A stretch of DNA of 12,535 nt, taken from assembly GCA_013003465.1 (NCBI GenBank), contig JABDIZ010000141.1, forward strand, positions 1-12,535, read 5' to 3'. The position numbers and the translations under genes were made by a program. This document shows positions 1 through 7,790 of the stretch, in pieces; the first letter of the stretch is position 1; each line of letters begins with the position of its first letter. Source of the stretch: Rhodothermaceae bacterium. Lineage in GTDB: Bacteria > Bacteroidota > Rhodothermia > Rhodothermales > Rubricoccaceae. Under the pieces are notes generated by a model that was not told where the DNA came from, did not search any database, and saw only the letters and a list, made by a program, of their open reading frames with translations.

Positions 1-2
1 TC

Positions 3-2108
3 CTAGCCCTGTACTGCACCGCGCAGCAGTTGCAGCATCGCGGCCGGGTCAGTGGTGGGCGCCTGACAGGCGTAGTGTTCGCAGACGTAGGCGGTGGCCT
101 GACCTTCTGAGGCCGTCTGTTCCGCAGCGAACGGCACGAGACCGGCAATGGGGGCCTCGCCGGTTCCGGGCGCGCGAAGCAGCACGATAGTGTTCGGCGC
201 ATAGATGCCGTTCAGGCCCTCGATCATGGCGGCCGTGTCTGGGGCATCGCGCTCGCCTGCGATCACCACTTCCTGAGCGGGGCCGACCGCGAAGTCCACG
301 GCCACCATGGCGAAGGTGTGCGCCATGGGCTGTACCAGGATCTCGGCGGCGGAGGCGCCCACCCGCTCGGCTTCCCGTTCCAGGTGGTTGTCGCCTGTGA
401 TGCGCCCGAGGCGCAGCCCGTTGAGCATAGCGACGGCGTTGCCCGAGGGAATCGCGCCGTCGTAGTACTCCTTCTGCCGGGCGATGAGCGCTTCGCCCTC
501 GGCGTCGGTGAAGAAGTAGCCACCCGCCTCCGCGTCGGCAAAGCGTTCGTGCATGGTGCGGTGCAGCGCGAGCGCCTCGCGGAGATATGCTTCGTCGAAG
601 GTCGCCTCGTAGAGTTCGAAGAGGCCCCAGGCGAGGAACGCGTAGTCGTCGAGGTGCCCGGTAATCCCGGCCTCGCCGCTGCGGTAGCGGTGGAGTAGGC
701 GCCCCTCGCTGGTACGCATCGTGGCGAGGAGGAAGTCGGCGGCGCGAGTGGCCTGCCGGGTATACTCGGCCTCACCGAACGCGCGGGCTGCTTTGGCGAG
801 CGCGGCGATCATGAGCCCGTTCCAGTCGGTCAGGATTTTGTCGTCGAGGAGGGGGCGCGGCCGGGCCGTGCGGGCGGCGAAGAGCTTCGTGCGGATGCTG
901 GCCAGGCGACTGCGGAGATCAGTTTCGGATGCACCCACCTGCACGGCGAGATCGGCGAGCGCTTGCGGGTGGTGGAGCACGTTGGCGCCGGTCTTCACGC
1001 GCGTGGCCTCCTCCAGAAAATTGCCCTCCGGCTGCGTACCGAAAGCCTGGCGAGCCAGCGCGGCGTCTTCCTCGCCGAGCAAGGTGGTCAGTTCCGCCTC
1101 GCTCCAGATGTAAAACGCGCCTTCCTCTCGCTCGCCCTCGGCATTGAGCGAGTCGGCGTCCTCGGCGCTGTAGAAGGCACCCTCAGGACTCAGCAGATCC
1201 CGCGTCACGTACGCGATGATCTGCTCGGCCGTGGTACGGTATTCCGGTGTGCCCGTCGCCTGGAAGGCTTCGGTGTAGGCCATCGCGAGCAGCGCTTGGT
1301 CGTAGAGCATCTTCTCGAAGTGCGGGAGGAGCCACGTCCGATCTGTCGAGTAGCGGTGGAACCCGAAGCCGATGTGGTCCCAGATCCCACCGCGCCGCAT
1401 CGCCTGGAGCGTCGTCTCCACCATCGCGAGGGCGTCACGCTCGGGGTGGCGCCGCGCGTAGCGGAGGAGGAAGAGCAGGTTGTGCGGCGTCGGAAACTTG
1501 GGTGCTCGCCCAAAGCCGCCGAAGACCGGATCGGCCCGCTCGGCGAGCTGCTCGTACGCGCGGTCGAGGGCTTCTTCGCCGAGGGCCGTGCCGGGCGTGC
1601 TGGTGGCGAGGCCGTCCCGCACCCTGGTGGTGATCTCGGAGGCCGAGGCGAGCACGCGGTCCCGATCCTCGTGCCACAATTCGGCCACGCGCGGCACGAG
1701 GTCGAGCATCCCGATCCGCCCGTGGCTGCTCTCGCGCGGGATGTAGGTGCCTGCGAAGAACGGCTCGCCCTCCGGCGTCATGAGGATGGTGAGCGGCCAG
1801 CCGCCGCGCCCGGTGAGCGCCTGCGCTACGGCCATGTACACGCCGTCGATGTCGGGTCGCTCCTCGCGGTCCACCTTGACATTGACGAAGGCCTCATTCA
1901 TGAGCCCCGCCACCTCGGCATCCTCGAACGACTCGTGCTCCATGACGTGGCACCAGTGGCATGTCGCGTAGCCGATGGAGAGAAAGAGCGGCTTGTCCTC
2001 GGCGCGAGCCTTCGCGAAAGCCTTGTCGCCCCACGGATACCAGTCCACCGGGTTGTCGGCGTGCTGGAGGAGGTACGGGCTGTTGGACTGGGCGAGGCGG
2101 TTGGGCAT
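3..2108 (-). CDS. DUF255/YyaL-type thioredoxin-fold protein (spermatogenesis-associated protein 20 family)
   Basis: The 701-residue product has the two-part build of the DUF255 (YyaL/SPATA20) family: an N-terminal thioredoxin-like domain and a C-terminal alpha/alpha barrel like those of N-acylglucosamine 2-epimerases. Visible landmarks are the opening SPYLLQHADNPVDWYPW (10-26), the redox-type motif CHWC (C50, C53), VDREERPDID (79-88), GGWPLT with the probable cis-proline P105, and further on HFEKMLYDQALL, DDKILTDWNGLM and YYDGAIPSGNA. Length matches full-length family members. The biochemical role is not settled for the family; a thiol-redox or sugar-linked function is only suggested by the folds. 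The frame stays open upstream to a GTG at 2207, but ATG at 2108 is chosen because family proteins normally begin just before the SPYLLQHA motif. There is no Shine-Dalgarno sequence. No signal peptide is visible, so the protein is probably cytoplasmic. Stop TAG at 3-5. It is divergent from the small lipoprotein gene. Confidence 0.95.
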   Translation of the reverse strand: MPNRLAQSNSPYLLQHADNPVDWYPWGDKAFAKARAEDKPLFLSIGYATCHWCHVMEHESFEDAEVAGLMNEAFVNVKVDREERPDIDGVYMAVAQALTGRGGWPLTILMTPEGEPFFAGTYIPRESSHGRIGMLDLVPRVAELWHEDRDRVLASASEITTRVRDGLATSTPGTALGEEALDRAYEQLAERADPVFGGFGRAPKFPTPHNLLFLLRYARRHPERDALAMVETTLQAMRRGGIWDHIGFGFHRYSTDRTWLLPHFEKMLYDQALLAMAYTEAFQATGTPEYRTTAEQIIAYVTRDLLSPEGAFYSAEDADSLNAEGEREEGAFYIWSEAELTTLLGEEDAALARQAFGTQPEGNFLEEATRVKTGANVLHHPQALADLAVQVGASETDLRSRLASIRTKLFAARTARPRPLLDDKILTDWNGLMIAALAKAARAFGEAEYTRQATRAADFLLATMRTSEGRLLHRYRSGEAGITGHLDDYAFLAWGLFELYEATFDEAYLREALALHRTMHERFADAEAGGYFFTDAEGEALIARQKEYYDGAIPSGNAVAMLNGLRLGRITGDNHLEREAERVGASAAEILVQPMAHTFAMVAVDFAVGPAQEVVIAGERDAPDTAAMIEGLNGIYAPNTIVLLRAPGTGEAPIAGLVPFAAEQTASEGQATAYVCEHYACQAPTTDPAAMLQLLRGAVQG

Positions 2109-2227
2109 GGGGCGGGCGATGAATGCCCCCGATGGACGAGAGGACCCGCGTCGCGTTCCATCCCGGCCGCCGATTTGAGCCCCATCCGTAACGGCCGATC
2201 CACGCACCCCGCCTTTCCCCCCGGCTC
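2109..2227. other. Divergent intergenic region between the DUF255 gene and the small lipoprotein gene
   Basis: These 119 bases must hold the start signals for two divergent genes. The only local structure seen is a nine-base imperfect palindrome, CCGTAACGG (2186-2194), with four-base arms, lying about 33 bases before the lipoprotein start. Its CGTAAC core is one base off the CGTATC box found before the four minus-strand genes further right, and it sits at a similar but slightly longer distance. No -35 element or ribosome-binding site was recognised for either gene. The GTG at 2207 gives the DUF255 frame an optional 33-residue N-terminal extension across this region, considered unlikely because it is low-complexity and lies before the conserved N-terminus. 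Confidence 0.4.
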
Positions 2228-2599
2228 ATGCGCCTACTCTCCCTTCTATTCCTCCCCCTTCTCCTCACCGCGTGCACCGACTCCGGAGCGACGCTCTCGC
2301 CCGATGAAGCGTTCTCCGAAGTCCGGGAGGCCATGCTGGCGCGCGATGCGTCGCGCGCCATGAGGCACTTGCGAGGCGCTGCGCACCAGGGTCATCTCGA
2401 AGCAGCAGCCACACTCGCCGACGCGTACGAGCACGGGCGGCTCTCGCCCTCCGTCGGCTATGCAGAGTGGGAGCGGCAGGGTGGCACCATCGTGCTGCCG
2501 ATCCGGGTGCTGCCCGGACAGGCCGGGCGCTGGCACCGCCGGTTCGAGGCGCTCCTCGCCGACAGCCTCGCGGCAGGCAGCCCTCACCGCTGCAACTGA
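2228..2599 (+). CDS. Small lipoprotein with a Sel1-like helical segment
   Basis: This 123-residue product begins with a short basic-hydrophobic signal peptide ending in LLTAC, a good lipobox; C16 would be lipidated by the Lgt/LspA/Lnt route. The mature part contains AHQGHLEAAATLADAYEHG (about 52-70), which resembles one Sel1-type (TPR-like) helical hairpin: alanine-rich, with the A-x-x-G-x-x-x-A-x-x-x-L-A-x-x-Y spacing. The rest (about 75-123) shows no recognised domain. A second cysteine lies at position 122, two residues before the end, which is unusual for a soluble tail. One hairpin is too short to form a typical Sel1 array, so it may be a small envelope adaptor, but no function can be assigned. 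It is divergent from the DUF255 gene and ends eight bases before the converging mscS-like gene, leaving no room for a terminator between them. No Shine-Dalgarno sequence. Confidence 0.75.
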   Translation: MRLLSLLFLPLLLTACTDSGATLSPDEAFSEVREAMLARDASRAMRHLRGAAHQGHLEAAATLADAYEHGRLSPSVGYAEWERQGGTIVLPIRVLPGQAGRWHRRFEALLADSLAAGSPHRCN

Positions 2600-2607
2600 C
2601 GCCTAGC

Positions 2608-3765
2608 TCACAACGCGTCCGGCGGCTCGGCCGTGGGTGGCGTGGGCTGCACGAGCCCGGTGGACTGCCCGTCGCCATGCGGAGATGAGGCGCGGGCGCC
2701 GGGCTTTCCTTCGGAGGCGTTGTGGTAGTAGCGCGTCGTCGGGTAGGCGAAATCGATGGCCTCGTTGGCCGCGAACGCATCGAGGATGGCTTCCCAGATC
2801 TGCTGCTCGCTGCCCCGGCGGCGGCGCGGTTCCACGAGATACCGCAGGGTTAGCTCGACCCCCGAATCCTTGACACTCGTATAGACGGTCGGCGTCAGCT
2901 TGGAGTAGAAAATGAGGTAGTCCTGCGCGGCCCGGCGCAGCTTGCGCTCCGCGTCTTCGGAGAGCGCACCGCCATGCTCCTGCGCGATGTCGAGGAGGAG
3001 GTGCTTGGCCGCCCGCCAGTCGCTCTCGAACGTGATCAGGACGGCGATCTCGTTCCAGACGTACTGGAAGCCACGCGTGAAGTTGACGATGGCATCGGTG
3101 AAGATCCAGCCGTTGGGCACGTGAATCAGCCGCCCCGTGGACTGCCCCGCGCCTGTCTCGGTGCCCACTTCCAGGAGCGTGAACATGAACACGCGCTGGT
3201 CGATCACGTCGCCCGTGCGGTCGCGGATGGTGATGCGGTCGCCAGGGGCAAAGGGGCGCCGCCAGACGATGAACAGCCACGCGGCAAGGTTCGCGAGTGG
3301 GTCTTTGAGCGCGATGGCCACACCCGCCGTGAGCAGGCCGAAGAACGTCGCCAGCGAGCCGAGGCCCTCTAGCCAGACTCGCAGCAACAGAAACGCCCCG
3401 AGTACGGCCGCCACGTACGCGGACGACTTGCGCCACTGGTAGCGCACCCGCACGTCGCGCGTGCGGCGGTACACGAGTTGGAGGACGATCAGCCGGATCA
3501 CCCACAGCGCCAGCACTACCAACCCCGAGAGGAGCAGGTCCTCCACGACATTCGCACTGAGTCCGGTCGCGCTGTGCAGCCCATCCACAATGCCGGAGAA
3601 GACGCCCGATACAGCCTCGGCCGCCTGCGACTTCTTCTCCTCGGCCATCGCTTCCAGAACCGCGTTCACCGAGTCGGCTCTGCCGCCGTCAGCGGGGACA
3701 GCGGCGCTGGTGCGCACGGAATCCGTGACCACCTGAGCTGCAGAGAGGGACAGCGAATCCTGCAT
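2608..3765 (-). CDS. MscS-family mechanosensitive ion channel
   Basis: The 385-residue membrane protein fits the small-conductance mechanosensitive channel family, which opens under membrane tension to release solutes during hypo-osmotic shock. After a polar N-terminal stretch of about 70 residues with no signal peptide come three membrane segments: about 74-98, about 114-131, and the pore helix about 136-168. The last contains the family-typical run GVAIALKDPLANLAAWLFI, followed by RRPFAPGDRITI (169-180) at the start of the beta domain. The region from about 181 to 350 matches the MscS beta and alpha/beta cytoplasmic domains (for example HVPNGWIFTDAIVNFTRG). The final 35 or so residues are Pro/Ser/Gly-rich and probably disordered. 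Length is slightly above E. coli MscS (286 residues), mostly from the long N-terminus and tail. The ATG at 3765 has no Shine-Dalgarno sequence but does have a CGTATC box 25 bases upstream. The end nearly abuts the convergent lipoprotein gene. Confidence 0.93.
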   Translation of the reverse strand: MQDSLSLSAAQVVTDSVRTSAAVPADGGRADSVNAVLEAMAEEKKSQAAEAVSGVFSGIVDGLHSATGLSANVVEDLLLSGLVVLALWVIRLIVLQLVYRRTRDVRVRYQWRKSSAYVAAVLGAFLLLRVWLEGLGSLATFFGLLTAGVAIALKDPLANLAAWLFIVWRRPFAPGDRITIRDRTGDVIDQRVFMFTLLEVGTETGAGQSTGRLIHVPNGWIFTDAIVNFTRGFQYVWNEIAVLITFESDWRAAKHLLLDIAQEHGGALSEDAERKLRRAAQDYLIFYSKLTPTVYTSVKDSGVELTLRYLVEPRRRRGSEQQIWEAILDAFAANEAIDFAYPTTRYYHNASEGKPGARASSPHGDGQSTGLVQPTPPTAEPPDAL

Positions 3766-3790
3766 CGTAGTGCGGACAGATGCCGTAATG

Positions 3791-3798
3791 TAGATACG
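3791..3798 (-). promoter_or_regulatory. CGTATCTA box, candidate promoter core for the MscS-type gene
   Basis: Read on the minus strand the octamer is CGTATCTA, ending 25 nt before the ATG at 3765. It is one of four CGTATC-plus-two-A/T octamers at 23-29 nt before consecutive minus-strand genes. TATCTA resembles a -10 hexamer in an otherwise G+C-rich stretch. No matching -35 element was recognised. The role is inferred from position and recurrence. Confidence 0.5.
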
Positions 3799-3818
3799 CC
3801 CAGCGCAGGAAGACGCGT

Positions 3819-6362
3819 CTAGAAGAGTCCGCCGAAAAACACGGCGTTGAGCAGGAGCCCATCTGTGCCGTACCAGAACGCGCGGAACGAGGGGTCGAAA
3901 TCCATCAGGACGACGCGGCCTCGGCCGAGGCGCCCTGCCATCAGCGCGGCCTTGCCCGACAGACGCGCGAGATTCGGCTCGGAGATGTAGCCGCTCAGGC
4001 GCGGCGCCTCCGTGTAGATGCCTACGTCGTGCCCGCCGGGCGTGACGCCCTCGAAAAACTGCTCGTTCGTCTTGAACACGGCGATACGCTCGGGGTGGCC
4101 GAAGGCGAGCGGGTGTGTCGTGTCGAGCGCAACCTCGAAGATGGCCCCACCGATCTGCTGCGCACCGCGCGTCTCATTCAGCGTGGCGTAGGGGCGCCGC
4201 GTCGAATCCGGCGTGGGTTCGTCGCGCGTCGCCGCGAGGAACTCGGCTTTCGCCGCCCAGCCCGCGCCCGCGCCCGTCGCGATGAGGGTACCGCCGCCCT
4301 GGACCCAGGTCTTCAGCGCTTCCGTGTCAGGCTCGTCGAGCCGCGATAGGCCCGCGGCTACGATGGTCGTGTAGCGCCGGAGATCAAGCCCCTTGAGGCG
4401 CGCCGGATCGATCAGGGACACGGGCACGTGCATCCGCTCGCTGAGCAGGTGCCACGCCTCGCCGACGCGGTAGGCACTCGCGCCCGATCCGGCCAGGATG
4501 GCGACCGTGGGCTTGGTGAGCAGGCGGAGCGAAGGACTGCCCAGATCAGGCCCCTCGGGGGTGAGCCCGCCGCTGAGTGCGATGACCTCCAGGCCGTCAT
4601 CGGCCACCGCGTCGTCCATGAGCCGATGGACCTCGCTCGCGCTCACCTCGGCTTGCTCTACCGGCACGACGAGCGTGCCCCGCCCAAACCGGCGGCGGGC
4701 GCCACCCACCGCGGCCTCGAAGGGCTCGAACGCCACGCGCACGATGGCGTCGGCGTCTTGCAGCCGGTAGAGCGCCCGCGGCGTATGGTAGGCCCCCCAC
4801 GGAATCAGGTAGGCGTAGGCAGCCTCGCCTCCCACGCGACGCCCGGGGTTCGGAGGCGTCCAGTCGTCGCCCACCAGTCCATCGGCGCGCGTCACCCCCG
4901 TGTGCTCCAGCCCGAAGGCGAGCGGCAGGGTCCACGCCGACACGTCGTAGAAGAGCGAGTCTTGGAACGTCGTCGTCCGCTCGAACAGCGCGCGCACGAG
5001 GCGGGCCTGTGCTTGATCGACGGGCACCACGAAGGCGGCGTCCGGCTCGTAGCGGCGCCCCTCCTGCTCTACCGATTGGGCGAGACCGTGTACGGCAATC
5101 CGATGGCGGTGTAGCGTGGCGGCCAGCTCGGCGGCGCGCTGCGGGTAGCGATCCGTCGCGACCACATAGGCTGCGACCTCGGAAGCTCGGGCGATGGCGG
5201 GCGCCTCCCGGTACATGTCGCGCTGGAGCCGCAGCAACGCCTCACGCTCCGCCACGACGCCTTCCAGGGACGAGAGGGACGCCGCAAACTGGTTCCGCAC
5301 CGTCGTCGCATACGTGAGCTGCCCCGACCGCGTCTCGCGTTCCAGCGCTCGGCTCGACGCCTGCTCGAAGAGCACCCCGACGGCCCCGTTCACATCCGGG
5401 TAGGTCGAGCCCTTGCCGTAGTAATAGTCGTCGAACGACTCTTCGGAATAGTAGAACTGACCGATCTGGTCGAACGCGCGGGCGTGGTAGGTGGCAATCG
5501 TCCCCGTCAGCGGCTGATTGCTCGGCGGCGTGAACGGGTTGGTGCGGCTCGGGATCCCGGGCTGGAAGAAGAACGTGCTCTCCGAACCCATCTCGTGGAA
5601 GTCGGCGAGGAACTGCGGACGCCAGCGGTGGAACAGTTCCAGGCGTCCCTGCGACTCCGGGAGTTGGGCCGGAAGCCAGTCGCGGTTGAGGTCGAAGAGG
5701 TAGTGGTTGGTGCGCCCACCCGGCCAGGGCTCGCTGTGTTCGAGCGTTTGCGGATCGGCCGTGGGGGCGGTCGGGCTGCGCCAGCGATTGGCCCAGTCGG
5801 CGAAGCGATCCCGCCCATCGGGATTCAGCAGAGGATCGATTAGCACCACCGCCTCATCGAGCACACGCTCGACGGCGGGGCCTTCGCCTGCTGCGAGGTG
5901 GTAGAGCGTCAGCAGCGCGGCCTCAGTGCCGCTGGCCTCGTTGCCGTGCACGCTGTAGCCGAGGTAGACGACGACGGGCATCGCAGCCAACTCCGCATCC
6001 GTGACGGTCTCGGGCGCCTCCGAGAGCCGCAGGTTCTGCTGCCGGATGGCGCCCAGGCGCGCGTGCTGCGCTGGGCTCGCCACGAAGGCATGAACGAGCG
6101 GGCGCCCGCCAAACGTGGTGCCATGCTCGGCCATCACCACCCGGTCGGAAGCCTCCGCGACGGCCTGTACGTAGCGCACGGCCTCGGCCGGGGTCGTGTG
6201 CCGCTCGCCGATGCGGTAGCCCAGCACGGCCTCGGGCGTGGGGATGACCGAGTTGTAGCCCGTCGTCCCCGGAGCGCCGTATTCGGCGATGAGGGCAGGC
6301 CCCTGGGCCTGCGCCCCCGTCGCGGTGACGACGAGCAATAAAAGCAGCAAAAACCGAGGCAT
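3819..6362 (-). CDS. Secreted M14-family zinc carboxypeptidase with C-terminal GATase-like domain
   Basis: The 847-residue product starts with a signal peptide (hydrophobic run 5-15, likely cleavage after AQA at 17-19). The M14 metallopeptidase domain follows (about 50-370) with its catalytic set: zinc ligands H139 and E142 in HGNE, NPDGRDR (180-186), the substrate-binding N226-R227 pair in DLNRDW, the third zinc ligand H256 in DFHEMGSES, and the catalytic glutamate E333 in GVLFEQ. It should therefore be an active carboxypeptidase acting outside the cytoplasm; the substrate is unknown. From about 616 to 840 a Rossmann-type region (TVAILAG, TTIVAAG, GGGTLIATGAGAG, GRVVLMDFDP) resembles glutamine-amidotransferase-like domains found on large bacterial M14 proteins and probably has no amidotransferase activity. 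No cysteine occurs anywhere in the protein, so it does not depend on the neighbouring disulfide-forming enzyme. ATG start with no Shine-Dalgarno sequence; a CGTATC box lies 27 nt upstream. The stop TAG overlaps a ten-base palindrome (3811-3820). Confidence 0.95.
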   Translation of the reverse strand: MPRFLLLLLLVVTATGAQAQGPALIAEYGAPGTTGYNSVIPTPEAVLGYRIGERHTTPAEAVRYVQAVAEASDRVVMAEHGTTFGGRPLVHAFVASPAQHARLGAIRQQNLRLSEAPETVTDAELAAMPVVVYLGYSVHGNEASGTEAALLTLYHLAAGEGPAVERVLDEAVVLIDPLLNPDGRDRFADWANRWRSPTAPTADPQTLEHSEPWPGGRTNHYLFDLNRDWLPAQLPESQGRLELFHRWRPQFLADFHEMGSESTFFFQPGIPSRTNPFTPPSNQPLTGTIATYHARAFDQIGQFYYSEESFDDYYYGKGSTYPDVNGAVGVLFEQASSRALERETRSGQLTYATTVRNQFAASLSSLEGVVAEREALLRLQRDMYREAPAIARASEVAAYVVATDRYPQRAAELAATLHRHRIAVHGLAQSVEQEGRRYEPDAAFVVPVDQAQARLVRALFERTTTFQDSLFYDVSAWTLPLAFGLEHTGVTRADGLVGDDWTPPNPGRRVGGEAAYAYLIPWGAYHTPRALYRLQDADAIVRVAFEPFEAAVGGARRRFGRGTLVVPVEQAEVSASEVHRLMDDAVADDGLEVIALSGGLTPEGPDLGSPSLRLLTKPTVAILAGSGASAYRVGEAWHLLSERMHVPVSLIDPARLKGLDLRRYTTIVAAGLSRLDEPDTEALKTWVQGGGTLIATGAGAGWAAKAEFLAATRDEPTPDSTRRPYATLNETRGAQQIGGAIFEVALDTTHPLAFGHPERIAVFKTNEQFFEGVTPGGHDVGIYTEAPRLSGYISEPNLARLSGKAALMAGRLGRGRVVLMDFDPSFRAFWYGTDGLLLNAVFFGGLF

Positions 6363-6389
6363 CAGCGCAGGCGTGAATCAGGCGCGCGC

Positions 6390-6397
6390 ATGATACG
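6390..6397 (-). promoter_or_regulatory. CGTATCAT box, candidate promoter core for the M14 peptidase gene
   Basis: On the minus strand the octamer reads CGTATCAT and ends 27 nt before the ATG at 6362. TATCAT is the copy in this set closest to a classical -10 hexamer (TATAAT), with one mismatch. It lies in the 79-base gap after the VKOR-DsbA gene, suggesting that the peptidase gene has its own promoter rather than relying only on readthrough. No -35 element was recognised. Confidence 0.5.
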
Positions 6398-6441
6398 GAG
6401 GCCCGTTGAACTACGGCGTTCCATCGATGCGCCCCCGCGTA

Positions 6442-7737
6442 TTACTGCGCTGCTGAATAAGCCTCATCAATGAAGTAGGTCAAGCAATCGGGGCTGTACG
6501 ACGCATACGTAGCCGACACGATGCGATTGTTGATGGCCAGCTTGGGCACACTCACGCCGCCCTGTGCGTTGGCGATGGCCTCTTCCGCGACGGCGCGGTC
6601 GGCGAGGATCGTGGCGAGCAACGGCTGCATCCCCTGGTCGTCTTCCAGGCGCGCCCGCAAGGCATCCGGGTTCATGCCCGCCTCCTCTGCCGAACTGAGC
6701 ACCTCTTCGAAGCTCATGCCCCACGAGTTGTCCTGACGCTCGAAGAGCACCTCAACGAGATCCCAGAACTTGCCCTGCTCTTGCGAGAGGTAGAGCGCTG
6801 CCACCTGCCCGAACGAGTTCTCCCGCAGCGGGAACGGCACGTAGTAGAAGCGCGCCTTGTCGCCGCTCGCCGCTATGACCTCGCGCATGGCCTCGTGGAG
6901 GTCTTTGCAATGCGGACAGTTGGGGTCGAAGAACTCGATCACGCTCACTGGCGCATCGGCGTTGCCCCGGTACGGACCATCGGTGAACGGGCTCAGGTCT
7001 GCGATGGGCGCGAACGCCGGGTCGTAGGTGCATTCGGCTGCCGGGTCATCAACCTGTACAGTGGGCGTAGGAGGCGCGGCGGGCGTATCGCCCGCGGTGG
7101 GCGCGAACGCCGGGTTATCAGCGATCTGTGCGGTCGCGGAGTCTTCGGCCCCATCCCGCTGCCCGGCCATCACGACATCGGCTACGAGCAGCACGGCGGC
7201 AACGGCCGCTATGGCGAAGAAGGGCCGCAGCACCGGCTTGGCGGCCCGGCGCGGCGGCGGCGTGTCCTGGCGACGACGATGTTCCATCACGTGAAGAACC
7301 AGAAGGAGGGTAACGGTGAAAGCCGAGGTCATGCAGAGCACACAGAAGGCTCCGATGACCGAGACCTGGAGGTAGACGAGGTAGAGGGTGTACAGGAACC
7401 CCGCCCCGACAAAAGCGAAGCTGGCCTGACGCAGCTGGTCGTTGTTCGTCGCGGCATAGGCGAGCCGCAGGCCTGCGAGCCCCAGGTAAAACAGCAGCCC
7501 CCAGACGATGTTGGATACCCCGAGGAAGTCGGCGTAGGCGCTGTTGGTCACCTGTGCGCATCCGGCCTCGCCCTCAGGCCCAGCCGTGACATCCACCTCC
7601 GTGATGGCTTCCACACCCGTGCAGCCGTACGCGAAGTCGGCCTCTTTCTGCAACCACAGGTGCGTAACGACGAGCACCCCAAACAGGGCGAGTGCAAAAA
7701 TGATGCGGGGGAGCCAGCGGGTTGCTGTCGTTGCCAT
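6442..7737 (-). CDS. VKOR-DsbA fusion: quinone-linked disulfide-forming oxidase with thioredoxin-fold domain
   Basis: This 431-residue fusion joins a vitamin K epoxide reductase-like membrane domain (about 10-160) to a DsbA-like thioredoxin domain (about 255-425). In bacteria such proteins replace DsbB and DsbA: the VKOR part passes electrons from cysteines to quinone and the DsbA part oxidises exported proteins. The VKOR part shows the loop cysteines C39 and C60, a serine (S66) after them, and the quinone-side pair C132-V-L-C135. A further membrane helix at about 172-191 and a Pro/Ala-rich linker lead to the DsbA active site C274-P-H-C277 and the cis-proline in GGVSVPKLAINN. Two extra cysteines, C236 at the linker end and C418 near the C-terminus, could form a structural disulfide. 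The linker carries PAFAP twice, 31 residues apart, encoded by an 18-base exact repeat. ATG with no clear Shine-Dalgarno sequence. It lies 92 nt downstream of the membrane regulator gene, same strand. Confidence 0.95.
   Translation of the reverse strand: MATTATRWLPRIIFALALFGVLVVTHLWLQKEADFAYGCTGVEAITEVDVTAGPEGEAGCAQVTNSAYADFLGVSNIVWGLLFYLGLAGLRLAYAATNNDQLRQASFAFVGAGFLYTLYLVYLQVSVIGAFCVLCMTSAFTVTLLLVLHVMEHRRRQDTPPPRRAAKPVLRPFFAIAAVAAVLLVADVVMAGQRDGAEDSATAQIADNPAFAPTAGDTPAAPPTPTVQVDDPAAECTYDPAFAPIADLSPFTDGPYRGNADAPVSVIEFFDPNCPHCKDLHEAMREVIAASGDKARFYYVPFPLRENSFGQVAALYLSQEQGKFWDLVEVLFERQDNSWGMSFEEVLSSAEEAGMNPDALRARLEDDQGMQPLLATILADRAVAEEAIANAQGGVSVPKLAINNRIVSATYASYSPDCLTYFIDEAYSAAQ
7005..7115. repeat. 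18-base direct repeat in the VKOR-DsbA linker
   Basis: The sequence TGGGCGCGAACGCCGGGT occurs exactly at 7005-7022 and again at 7098-7115, 93 bases apart and therefore in frame (31 codons). It encodes the two PAFAP segments that flank the Pro/Ala/Thr-rich periplasmic linker between the last membrane helix and the thioredoxin domain. Identity at the DNA level over a full 18 bases suggests a fairly recent duplication or recombination within the linker rather than two independently conserved protein motifs. Confidence 0.9.
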
Positions 7738-7766
7738 GAGAATCCGGGGGGCTGATGCAAGGGGGA

Positions 7767-7774
7767 AAGATACG
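7767..7774 (-). promoter_or_regulatory. CGTATCTT box, candidate promoter core for the VKOR-DsbA gene
   Basis: On the minus strand the octamer reads CGTATCTT and is followed by TCC; it ends 29 nt before the ATG at 7737. TATCTTTC differs by one base from the Bacteroidota -7 consensus TAnnTTTG. A 16-base inverted repeat (7791-7806) sits about one and a half helical turns upstream, where a -35/-33 element would lie. Confidence 0.5.
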
Positions 7775-7790
7775 ACCGAGCCGTCGCGGA

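Noticed and set aside
963..2363. A 466-codon plus-strand open frame antisense to the DUF255 gene.
   Set aside because: Long antisense frames are expected in GC-rich genes with few stops in the shadow frame; the translation lacks domains and overlaps two well-supported genes.
3811..3820. Perfect ten-base palindrome AGACGCGTCT overlapping the stop codon of the M14 gene.
   Set aside because: It has no loop and no T-run, so it is not an intrinsic terminator, and at ten bases a chance palindrome in this length of DNA is not rare.
6422..6429. CATCGATG palindrome in the gap between the VKOR-DsbA and M14 genes.
   Set aside because: Eight-base palindromes are common by chance, and nothing around it supports a site.
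6781..7755. A 324-codon plus-strand frame antisense to the VKOR-DsbA gene.
   Set aside because: It is a shadow of a gene with complete catalytic motifs; its Arg/Gly/Glu-rich product shows no family pattern.
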